In this document: positions 1-6,898 of the stretch, piece by piece
Layout: every line of letters begins with the position of its first letter
Numbering within the stretch: the stretch's first letter is position 1
Assembly: GCF_000814765.1 (NCBI RefSeq)
Contig: NZ_JWIC01000009.1
Location: forward strand, 124,001 to 188,000
Reading direction: 5' to 3'
DNA: 64,000 nt
Origin: Pseudoalteromonas luteoviolacea
GTDB taxonomy: Bacteria; Pseudomonadota; Gammaproteobacteria; Enterobacterales; Alteromonadaceae
The notes under the pieces: generated by a model
Databases searched by the model: none
Told to the model about the DNA's origin: nothing
The model's input: the letters and a program-made list of their open reading frames with translations, nothing else
Program-made: the position numbers and the translations under genes

Positions 1-240
1 GTCGTTGCATTTTGCACTACGTCATCCTGAGCTCGTTTCAGGATCCATGTTCTGCTCGTTTTGAGCTGGTTGCTGCGTTTATGGAGGTGCATTGGTTATC
101 TTCGGTTACAACTGCTCACTTCACCTTGCGCAAATTGAACGTACTCGCTTCGCTCGTTATCGTTACATTTTGCACGTTAATCACCTTGCGCAAATTGAAC
201 GTGCTCGCTTTGCTCGTTGTCGTTGCAGTTTGCACTGATC
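1..240. repeat. 60-bp tandem repeat, two full units plus a partial
   Basis: Positions 121-180 and 181-240 are two copies of a 60-bp unit that begins TCACCTTGCGCAAATTGAAC and differ at only a few bases. Positions 1-20 match the end of the unit, so at least part of a further copy is present and the array may extend left of the window. The unit length is 20 codons and one frame stays open through it, but the predicted peptide is simply the repeat read through and has no recognisable fold. I regard it as non-coding repetitive DNA. Confidence 0.7.
24..44. repeat. Small inverted repeat (REP-like)
   Basis: ATCCTGA (24-30) and TCAGGAT (38-44) form a perfect 7-bp stem around GCTCGTT. From general knowledge, motifs of the type GTCATCCTGA..TTTCAGGATC recur between genes in many marine gammaproteobacteria. 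Here it sits next to the 60-bp repeat array. Confidence 0.45.
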
Positions 241-380
241 TTTATGACAAAAAAATGACCATGAAATCGATAAAATATATTCCATTTTTGATTTAAGGGG
301 ATTAATAAATTCCTTAATCAGGGCGTTTTTTAACCTTTTTATCCAATTTCCCATGGCGAGCACAGATCGATTGAGGTAAC

Positions 381-1166
381 ATGAATTGGTTAAGGATACC
401 TCGTTTAGAAACATTTAAACTTACTGAACATGTATATGGGAAGAGTCATATGAGATTTGAACTCGCAGTAGATGACAGTTTTTTTATTAGTTCTACCCAA
501 ATAGGGAAAATTGAATTAAAAGACCTGATCAGCACATTAAAGCCAATTCAGAAAAGGCGTTTAAGTAATTTTTCAAAGCTTGCGATAGGTGCTTTGTTGA
601 ACTTAGACGAGCGGTTGTTAGAAGACGAAGATTGGGAGTTGGTATTTGCCAGTCGACATGGTGATTTTCATAAAACCAGCGAATTACTCACTAGCTTAGC
701 GAACAAAGAAAGCCTCTCTCCATCTGGTTTTAGTTTATCTGTGCATAACGCCGTAGCAGGTATGTACTCGATATTTATGCAAAAAAAAGTACCCATCACC
801 TCGATTGCTGCAGGCAAAGAGGGTTTATTTGCAGCATTGACCGATGCGTATATACGTCTATCGAGTAAGCACGTAAATAAAGTGGTTGTTGTACTAGTTG
901 ATCAAAGCCTGCCCGAGCAGTTCCAGCACTATGGTGATGAACAGCAAAATGATTATGCATTAGCCATGGTTTTATCCAACATTGAGGATACGCACACCCC
1001 TCATCCACATACTTTAAGCTTTACGCGAGATGTTCAGTTTACTGCCAGCAGTGCTGACAGTCCGGCAATCCCAATTGAATTTGCGAAATGGTTAGAGACA
1101 TCGCAGGACCAGTTGCACCTATCTGGTCAAAAGCAGAGCTGGACTGTGGAGCGGCTGAGCTCATAG
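381..1166 (+). CDS. Beta-ketoacyl synthase-like protein, N-terminal-domain type (aryl-polyene chain-length-factor-like)
   Basis: The 261-aa product resembles the short Ketoacyl-synt_2 family that accompanies aryl-polyene and related type II fatty-acid/polyene clusters. The family motif SVHNAVAGMYSI is at residues 120-131. There is no Cys-His-His ketosynthase triad, so it probably acts as a partner or chain-length factor for a catalytic ketosynthase rather than as an enzyme alone. Two starts are plausible. ATG 381 has GAGG four bases upstream. ATG 450 has GGGAAGAG four bases upstream, and the family-like sequence starts about there (MRFELAVDD). It leads a set of four spaced genes (ACP, thioesterase, ketosynthase) on the same strand. 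Past its stop, another frame reads on to TAA at 1231 and ends in a coding-like tail, which could be a relic of the acyltransferase gene expected next in such clusters; that last point is inference. Confidence 0.7.
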   Translation: MNWLRIPRLETFKLTEHVYGKSHMRFELAVDDSFFISSTQIGKIELKDLISTLKPIQKRRLSNFSKLAIGALLNLDERLLEDEDWELVFASRHGDFHKTSELLTSLANKESLSPSGFSLSVHNAVAGMYSIFMQKKVPITSIAAGKEGLFAALTDAYIRLSSKHVNKVVVVLVDQSLPEQFQHYGDEQQNDYALAMVLSNIEDTHTPHPHTLSFTRDVQFTASSADSPAIPIEFAKWLETSQDQLHLSGQKQSWTVERLSS

Positions 1167-1382
1167 ATCGCGCCTACACATTTCGATGCATGAGTGGCGG
1201 AATCAAATTTAGTAAAATTAAAGTGAGTTAACAAAAAAACAGTGATAGTATCTTAATTGGGAACCTTTGATTAACCTTTTGTTAAAGATTGGTCTGGGTT
1301 CTAGTCTTGAATATGGTCATACTCCCCTGGGGCATTAGTTTATGCGTGAATTGAGTGGGGTATAAAAAGGAGTTAAACAAAA

Positions 1383-1649
1383 ATGACACACACTGAACTG
1401 CGTTTAGAAATCAAGCAACTCATCATCGATAGTCTTGATCTTGAGGACCTTTCACCAGAAGAGATCATCGATGATGAACCTCTGTTTAATGATGGCTTAG
1501 GCTTGGATAGCATTGATGCGCTTGAGCTTGGGCTGGCTATTAAGAAGCGATATGGCGTAAAAATTGACGCTAATAGTGAGGATACCAAGCAGCATTTCGC
1601 ATCTGTAACTAGTTTGTGTGCATTGATTGTTAGCCATGAGCCCGCATAA
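1383..1649 (+). CDS. Acyl carrier protein (aryl-polyene type)
   Basis: An 88-aa acidic acyl carrier protein. The phosphopantetheine attachment motif is LGLDSIDALEL, with Ser43 as the expected 4'-phosphopantetheine site, and the four-helix ACP length is normal. It would carry the growing polyene or fatty acyl chain in the cytoplasm for the ketosynthase at 2667-3854. The start ATG follows AAAAGGAG, a strong ribosome site. The 216-bp gap before it includes an AT-rich stretch that may hold its own promoter. It is not a housekeeping AcpP by sequence; the DSIDALELG form and the neighbours point to a secondary-lipid pathway. Canonical aryl-polyene clusters have two adjacent ACPs, and only one is seen here. 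Confidence 0.85.
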   Translation: MTHTELRLEIKQLIIDSLDLEDLSPEEIIDDEPLFNDGLGLDSIDALELGLAIKKRYGVKIDANSEDTKQHFASVTSLCALIVSHEPA

Positions 1650-2107
1650 AGCCCACTTCTGAGGGCCGCCCTGATGAACGATAAATGACGACAAGGTCCA
1701 GCCAACAAGCAAAGCAGGTTTTAGCGCAGCGTATGTGAAAATAGACGCGCCTACACGCGCAATACTGACACCGTTGATAGTGGAAAAGTAAATTAGGGGA
1801 TTATGAATACTGTTCTACATTGATTGTAAGTGCTTACAAATATAACTTATGGTGCTTTAAATTAAGCCCTGTGATGGCGGTATCGAGTAAGTTCAATTTA
1901 AGGGGGCTTCACGATTGATGGTCATTCTGTCGTGTTGGGTAATTGCGTATTGCACAAAATAATTTAGTTGCGATGAGCAGATACGTGCTGTCGAGGTGAT
2001 ATTTGACAAGATTGATGTGTTGCTTTCTAAGTTGGAAAAAGTGAGGGCATCGGAGTAAGCATGGAAAGAGATTATAGTGGCTATTCAAACTCAAAGGTGG
2101 AGGTGAT
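1650..2107 (+). other. Inter-gene gap with micro-ORFs and coding-like tails (decayed operon genes)
   Basis: No full gene is present, but the stretch keeps operon-like punctuation. ATG 1674 opens a 4-codon frame whose TGA (1686-1688) overlaps ATG 1685 as ATGA; that frame runs 17 codons to TGA 1736-1738. A frame from 1963 to TAA 2056-2058 reads like the C-terminus of a soluble protein (ending DVLLSKLEKVRASE). Two bases later ATG 2061, with GGAG upstream, opens a 16-codon frame whose TGA (2109-2111) overlaps the thioesterase ATG as ATGA. The simplest reading is internal deletion of several co-translated genes. Confidence 0.45.
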
Positions 2108-2554
2108 ATGAGGAAGTTTAAGCCGTTGCTTGAAACCAGTGTAGAAATTGAAATTCCGTTTCATGATTGTGATCCAATGAATGTTGTGTGGCACGGTAAT
2201 TATGCCCGTTATTTTGAAGTGGCACGCTGTAAGCTATTGAGTGCATACGAGTGTGGTTATGACAACATGGAAAAAATTGGCTATGTATGGCCCATTATCG
2301 ACATGCAAACACGGTTTATTGGTTCATGTGTATTCGGTCAAACAATTAATGTCTGTGCACAGTTAGTGGAATATGAAGATCGGCTGAAAATAGCGTATGT
2401 GATCACGGATGTTGATACAGGTAAAAAATTAACGACAGGTGTGACGACGCAAGTAGCGGTGGAAATGGTTAGCCAGTCAATGCAGTTTACGACACCACAA
2501 CCTCTTGTTGATAGGTTACGTGCCGCGATAGAGACGTCCAGTATGCCAAACTAG
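2108..2554 (+). CDS. Hotdog-fold acyl-CoA/acyl-ACP thioesterase (4HBT / YbgC-like)
   Basis: A 148-aa single-domain hotdog thioesterase. The family signature HDCDPMNVVWHGNYARYFEVAR-type block lies at residues 19-40, with Asp22 as the probable catalytic acid in the position of the YbgC aspartate. It hydrolyses acyl thioesters in the cytoplasm; in aryl-polyene clusters a protein of this type releases or edits acyl-ACP/CoA intermediates. The start overlaps the stop of a 16-codon upstream frame (ATGA at 2108-2111) and is preceded by GGTGGAGG, so it is strongly translated and was probably coupled to an upstream gene now lost. Placement between ACP and ketosynthase agrees with the canonical order. 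The exact acyl substrate cannot be read from sequence. Confidence 0.8.
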   Translation: MRKFKPLLETSVEIEIPFHDCDPMNVVWHGNYARYFEVARCKLLSAYECGYDNMEKIGYVWPIIDMQTRFIGSCVFGQTINVCAQLVEYEDRLKIAYVITDVDTGKKLTTGVTTQVAVEMVSQSMQFTTPQPLVDRLRAAIETSSMPN

Positions 2555-2666
2555 GTAGCAACGAGGGTATGATGGACAGAGTTTTGGCCTGATAAAACGC
2601 CTAACAGTGGCACAAATGCGTTGTAATTGGAGCTTACTGACAGAAAAATAATATTGAGTGAAAGTG

Positions 2667-3854
2667 ATGGTGACATTTTTAAATGATTTTGGGGTGGTAT
2701 GTGCACTTGGCAATAATAAAAACGAAGTGAAACACGCTTTGCACCATCCAGAAGTTGAGTATCAAAGTTTAGATCGTGAATTACATTTGGAAGGACAACC
2801 TGTTTACGTTGGCAAAGTGAACGGGCAGCTGCCTGATATGTCTGTTTTTCCCTCATATCAGCGCACGCGTAACAATGCGTTGGCACTGATGGCGATCAAA
2901 CAGTTAGAGCCGACTTTGTCCGCTATGTTGGCGGGCGTGGATAAACAGCGAGTGGCGGTGATCATTGGCACGACGACTGCGGGAGTGGGTACTGCCGAAC
3001 AAGCGGTCGCGCATTATATGGAAACAGATGCTTTCCCTGCCGAGTATGGTCATCAATGTCAGGAACTGATTGCGCCCGCTGAGTTTCTCGCAGAGTATCT
3101 AGGAGTGAATGGGCCAACCTATACAATTTCTACTGCATGTAGTTCAAGTACCAAAGTCATCATGACTGCGCATATGTTGCTCGACACAGATATGGCAGAT
3201 GTTGTGCTATGTGGAGGTGTTGATTCACTGTGCCAGTTAACGGTCAATGGTTTTGAAGCGTTAGACTCAACATCGCAAAGCTTATGTGAGCCCTTTAGTG
3301 CCAGTCGAGATGGGATTAACCTTGGTGAGGCGGCAGCGTTATTTGTGATGTCTAAACAAGCAGGCCCTGTGTCGCTGCTGGGAGTAGGTGAAACCTCTGA
3401 CGCATATCACATCTCTGCACCGGACCCAAGTGGCGATGGAGCCATTCGTGCTATTAATATTGCGCTTGAAATGGCGACATTGACGCCCAGTGATATAGAT
3501 TATATTAACCTGCATGGCACGGGGACGAAAAAAAATGACGAAATGGAATCACGGGCAGTGTATACACTTTTTGCTGACTCGGTGCCTTGTAGCTCCACTA
3601 AGCGCTTAACAGGCCACACACTAGGCGCAGCGGGTGCATTGGAGCTGGGGTTTTGTTGGTTGCATTTAACCGATCCTGACACGCCGTTACCAACACATAA
3701 AATGACTAAACCACGTGATGAATCACTACACCCAATTCAACTGGTTGAGTCTGTCACTAAACAAGCTTCGCGTATTTGCTTAAGTAATTCCTTTGCTTTT
3801 GGTGGTAATAACATCAGCGTGGTTATTGGGAAAGTTGATAAGGTGCAGAGTTGA
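2667..3854 (+). CDS. Beta-ketoacyl-ACP synthase (FabF/aryl-polyene ketosynthase)
   Basis: A 395-aa ketosynthase that condenses malonyl-ACP with an acyl primer. The full catalytic triad is visible: Cys in TACSSS (about residue 158), His in NLHGTGT (about 283) and His in LTGHTLGAAG (about 317). I start at ATG 2667 because MVTFLNDFGVVCALG matches the usual N-terminus; an in-frame GTG at 2658 would add three residues. It is the last of the four polyene-type genes. In complete aryl-polyene clusters a periplasmic carrier, an exporter and a lipoprotein gene usually lie between the thioesterase and this ketosynthase; here only 112 bp remain. Catalytically it looks intact, so it could still serve another acyl pathway. 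Confidence 0.85.
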   Translation: MVTFLNDFGVVCALGNNKNEVKHALHHPEVEYQSLDRELHLEGQPVYVGKVNGQLPDMSVFPSYQRTRNNALALMAIKQLEPTLSAMLAGVDKQRVAVIIGTTTAGVGTAEQAVAHYMETDAFPAEYGHQCQELIAPAEFLAEYLGVNGPTYTISTACSSSTKVIMTAHMLLDTDMADVVLCGGVDSLCQLTVNGFEALDSTSQSLCEPFSASRDGINLGEAAALFVMSKQAGPVSLLGVGETSDAYHISAPDPSGDGAIRAINIALEMATLTPSDIDYINLHGTGTKKNDEMESRAVYTLFADSVPCSSTKRLTGHTLGAAGALELGFCWLHLTDPDTPLPTHKMTKPRDESLHPIQLVESVTKQASRICLSNSFAFGGNNISVVIGKVDKVQS

Positions 3855-4035
3855 TGACTGTTGGTGCACTGTACAGAAAAAGATAACACCATTTGAAGGT
3901 GCGACGGTGTTGGTATGGGCGCTTAAGGCTTAACAGGCAAAGTAACAATGGTACGGAGTTGCTCAACACCATGATTGCGAATGACAAAAAATCTGCTTAA
4001 CTGTACATATTAAATACCAGATAGGAATTGGTCAT

Positions 4036-4833
4036 ATGGCATTAATAGAACGAAGTCAGGTAGGCGCATTTTGTTGGTCTGAACTGTGCAGCGCTGATTG
4101 GGCTGCTGGCAAAACATTTTATACTCAATTGTTTGGTTGGCAAAATGTCGATCAACCAATAGGAGATGGTTGCTTCTATACCATGCTACAAAAACATGGC
4201 TCTGACATTGCAGCGATGTATCAGATGATGCCAGAACAACAAGCTGCAGAAATACCCAGCCATTGGCTTGGGTATATTGCGGTTGATAATGTCGATGAAA
4301 TGGCAGAGCGTGCGCAAGCATTAGGTGCAGAGGTCATTGCAGGTCCTCATGATGTGCCTGAAGCGGGCAGAATGGTGATGTTACATGAACCTGGTGGGGC
4401 GCATTTTGCCCTTTGGCAGGCAGGTGCGCACACCGGCACACAAAGAGAGCTAGAAGCAAACGTACCGTATTGGTATGAATTGGCGAGTCAAAACAGTGCA
4501 AAGAGTGAAGCGTTTTACTGTAATTTACTTGGTTGGCAAGCTGATCATCAAGCCATGGAAAACATGGATTACGTGGTGTTTAGTCATCAAGGTAGACCGG
4601 TTGCGGGCATGCTGGAAATGACGGATGAATGGCAGGGGCTCCCTCCACATTGGATGTTGTACTTCGCAGTGCTGGATTGCGACAAATTAGCTGAAAAAGC
4701 AACATCATTGGGGGGAGAGGTCTGTGTGCCGCCAACAGATATTCCACAAGTGGGACGCTTTGCAGTGATAACGGATCCTCAAGGGGCGGTATTTTCCATT
4801 ATGGCTTCAAGTATGGATGAAATCACAAGCTAG
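4036..4833 (+). CDS. Two-domain VOC family protein (glyoxalase/bleomycin-resistance fold)
   Basis: A 265-aa protein made of two consecutive VOC domains, about residues 1-130 and 135-265. Each begins with a similar pattern: FCWSELCSADWAAGKTFYTQ and YWYELASQNSAKSEAFY, followed by an F/LLGW. The repeat also shows in matched ends (PDVPEAGRM and TDIPQVGRFAV). Members are metal-dependent or non-enzymatic small-molecule binders, often of unknown substrate. ATG 4036 starts a few bases after GGAATTGG. Its 3' end overlaps the convergent solute-binding gene by 11 bp. No function beyond the fold can be assigned. Confidence 0.8.
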   Translation: MALIERSQVGAFCWSELCSADWAAGKTFYTQLFGWQNVDQPIGDGCFYTMLQKHGSDIAAMYQMMPEQQAAEIPSHWLGYIAVDNVDEMAERAQALGAEVIAGPHDVPEAGRMVMLHEPGGAHFALWQAGAHTGTQRELEANVPYWYELASQNSAKSEAFYCNLLGWQADHQAMENMDYVVFSHQGRPVAGMLEMTDEWQGLPPHWMLYFAVLDCDKLAEKATSLGGEVCVPPTDIPQVGRFAVITDPQGAVFSIMASSMDEITS

Positions 4834-5569
4834 CAGCTGGGCTGCTTGGTAATTTAATGATCTCTCCATTGCAATTGGCAAACCCGTTGTTTATACGATC
4901 AATGAAGGCGGCAAACTCGCCGCTTTTCATCATACCCTGAATGATATCATCTAGCTTGGGCACCAGTGCCTGATGTTTTTTGTGGATATAGTGACGAATA
5001 ACAATGCCTTTGGCGGGTAATATGCGCATATAAATTTTATTGAGCCCAGAGCTACATAAAGATCCAATACTAAAGTGGTCGGTTGCAAGCAGTTGATGGC
5101 TATGGTGTCGTGTTAATGCTTGGAAAGCAGAAATGTTGTTTTTTACGCCATGACAATTCAATTTAGTGCGCCGGCAAAAACTGGTAGTGATCAAACTCCC
5201 TTCAATGGTGATAATGTCGCTGTCATTATTGATATGACACTGCTCTGGCTTCAAGCAAAACACAGCAAGTCGCACTGTGGCTAAAGGAGTAGGAACCGCA
5301 ACAAGCTGAGTGTATGCGCTCATTTCATTTGCGGCACGCCCAGCTTCTGCATCAAAGCGGCCGCTATCGACCCACTGTAATCCGCGCTGTGTGGGCAAAT
5401 AGTGGAATGTCGGTTTGATATCCAGCGGACCATAAATACGTGTGAAGATGTCTTCGATTTGCTCTTTTGCTAAATGAAACGACAAACCTTCACTGATATT
5501 GATGTTGAACTCTTTGGCGAGTGGTTGATTACACCCCCATAGTAGCATCAATGCAATTAAGCGATACAC
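4823..5569 (-). CDS. Periplasmic solute-binding protein family 3-like
   Basis: A 248-aa protein with a hydrophobic N-terminus (YRLIALMLLWGC) followed by a periplasmic domain of the bacterial solute-binding family 3 fold, recognised by YGPLDIKPTFHYLPTQRGL and the later LPAKGIVIRHYIHKKH region. No ABC permease or ATPase gene adjoins it, which is common for such proteins in Pseudoalteromonas and its relatives. It may be a stand-alone ligand sensor or scavenger. Cys12 in LLWGC is a poor lipobox, so secretion by ordinary signal peptidase seems likelier. The 3' end overlaps the convergent VOC gene by 11 bp. Ligand unknown. Confidence 0.65.
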   Translation of the reverse strand: MYRLIALMLLWGCNQPLAKEFNINISEGLSFHLAKEQIEDIFTRIYGPLDIKPTFHYLPTQRGLQWVDSGRFDAEAGRAANEMSAYTQLVAVPTPLATVRLAVFCLKPEQCHINNDSDIITIEGSLITTSFCRRTKLNCHGVKNNISAFQALTRHHSHQLLATDHFSIGSLCSSGLNKIYMRILPAKGIVIRHYIHKKHQALVPKLDDIIQGMMKSGEFAAFIDRINNGFANCNGEIIKLPSSPAASL

Positions 5570-5711
5570 AACGCTTCCTAATCTTTCCTGCTTGGTTTAA
5601 GCCTAGCAGAAGTCTTCAAATGCACGCAGTTTGCGTGTCATTATTCTCTTGAATCTCGAAGAGCTTGCCCCAACAACTAAGATAAATCGTGACCTAAGCT
5701 TAGAGGGAAAC

Positions 5712-6377
5712 ATGACCAAACACGTAGTGATCACTGGGGCAAATAGAGGCATTGGGCTGGAGTTTTGTCGTCAATATACGGCGCTGGGCTATCAAGTTAC
5801 AGCGGTAGTGAGACGTTCATCAACAGAGCTAGATGCGTTAAACGTAGATGTTATTGACAATATTGATGTGAGTTTAGAGCAAGATGTTGTGCACTTGGCT
5901 GATTTACTGGCCTCTAAGCGCATTGATATACTCATCAATAATGCCGGTATTTTTAGCAATGAAAGCCTCGCTGATATGGACTTTTCTAGGGTAGAGGCGC
6001 AAATTGCCGTCAATGCTGTGGCACCGCTCCGTGTAACGCATGCGCTGCAATCCCAATTAGCTTGCGGAGCAAAAGTGGCCATGATCACCAGTCGTATGGG
6101 GTCCATTGAAGACAACGGATCCGGTGCTTATATTGGTTATCGCATGTCAAAAGCGGCACTGAATGCGGCTGGGGTGAGTTTAGCGCATGAGCTTAAACCT
6201 AAAGGGATCTCTGTTGCTTTGTTACACCCTGGGTTTGTACAAACGCAAATGGTTAATTTTGCTGGTGATATTTCAGCACAAGAATCAGCACAGCGACTGA
6301 TCACACGTATTGACGAGTTGACCTTATCTAACAGCGGTTCTTTCTGGCATTCAAATGGCGAGTTGCTGCCTTGGTAA
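5712..6377 (+). CDS. Short-chain dehydrogenase/reductase (SDR)
   Basis: A 221-aa classical SDR. It has the NAD(P)-binding glycine motif TGANRGIG at about residues 8-15, NNAG at 76-79, a catalytic Ser near 127, and Tyr143-x-x-x-Lys147 (YRMSK). ATG 5712 is chosen because AGAGGG lies just upstream and the Rossmann strand begins directly (MTKHVVITG); a longer in-frame start at 5631 lacks family similarity. It probably reduces or oxidises a carbonyl or alcohol in the cytoplasm; the short length and missing substrate-loop features resemble C-factor-like SDRs. It is followed by a strong hairpin, so it is likely monocistronic. Confidence 0.85.
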   Translation: MTKHVVITGANRGIGLEFCRQYTALGYQVTAVVRRSSTELDALNVDVIDNIDVSLEQDVVHLADLLASKRIDILINNAGIFSNESLADMDFSRVEAQIAVNAVAPLRVTHALQSQLACGAKVAMITSRMGSIEDNGSGAYIGYRMSKAALNAAGVSLAHELKPKGISVALLHPGFVQTQMVNFAGDISAQESAQRLITRIDELTLSNSGSFWHSNGELLPW

Positions 6378-6391
6378 ATGGGTTTTAAACT

Positions 6392-6416
6392 AAAGGGTCA
6401 ATATATTTGACCCTTT
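6392..6416 (+). terminator. Rho-independent terminator after the SDR gene
   Basis: AAAGGGTCAA (6392-6401) pairs perfectly with TTGACCCTTT (6407-6416) around a 5-base loop. The stem ends in three Ts but there is no long T run beyond it. Confidence 0.6.
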
Positions 6417-6483
6417 GTGTGTAATTCGGGGCTGCTTTAGTGAACTATGCTACAATTGCAAAAAAATCACGTCAGAGACCCGT

Positions 6484-6882
6484 ATGGAACTGCAAGAAAA
6501 TACGCCTTTAACACTTCCTCTTTTTCAACTAAATGAACAGCTTGAATCACGCGATATTGACTCTCCTGATATGCAATTATCGGTTAATCTCACTGCGGAT
6601 TTATTGGCGAATTTATGCCAAAACCCAGCGCCAGAGCAAAATATGAGCATTCCCATAGAGCACTATGAGTTGACTGATATTGAATCCAGCTATACTGCTG
6701 TGTTGAGTGAAGGTCATCAGGTTCAATTGATCTTAAATCATGGCCCTGTACTCAGTGCGGTATTGAGTCCGGTGAGTGAGGACATGTTATTCGTCTCTCC
6801 GCCTGTAGACATGATGCCGACGTTTGACTTAGGCCTTGATGATGACGAAGATGAACATGAAGACGAAACGCAAAATACGTAG
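6484..6882 (+). CDS. Conserved-looking acidic protein of unknown function upstream of cti
   Basis: I do not recognise this 132-aa protein. It has no signal peptide or membrane segment, is acidic throughout, and ends in a strongly acidic tail (residues about 118-130, rich in D and E). The middle part contains valine and isoleucine strands (SYTAVLSEGHQVQLILNHGPV) suggesting a small beta-rich domain. ATG 6484 is preferred over the in-frame GTG at 6415, which lies inside the terminator region of the SDR gene. Only 16 bp separate it from cti, so the two are almost surely co-transcribed; a role linked to membrane-lipid stress is possible but not shown. Confidence 0.65.
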   Translation: MELQENTPLTLPLFQLNEQLESRDIDSPDMQLSVNLTADLLANLCQNPAPEQNMSIPIEHYELTDIESSYTAVLSEGHQVQLILNHGPVLSAVLSPVSEDMLFVSPPVDMMPTFDLGLDDDEDEHEDETQNT

Positions 6883-6898
6883 TTAAAGAGGTAGATAC

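Noticed and set aside
12..296. 94-codon open frame across the 60-bp repeats
   Set aside because: It is only the repeat read in frame (KLNVLA repeated), lacks a ribosome site and any known fold.
181..414. Minus-strand frame across the repeat and first gene start
   Set aside because: Overlaps the real gene start and the repeat; no coding signature.
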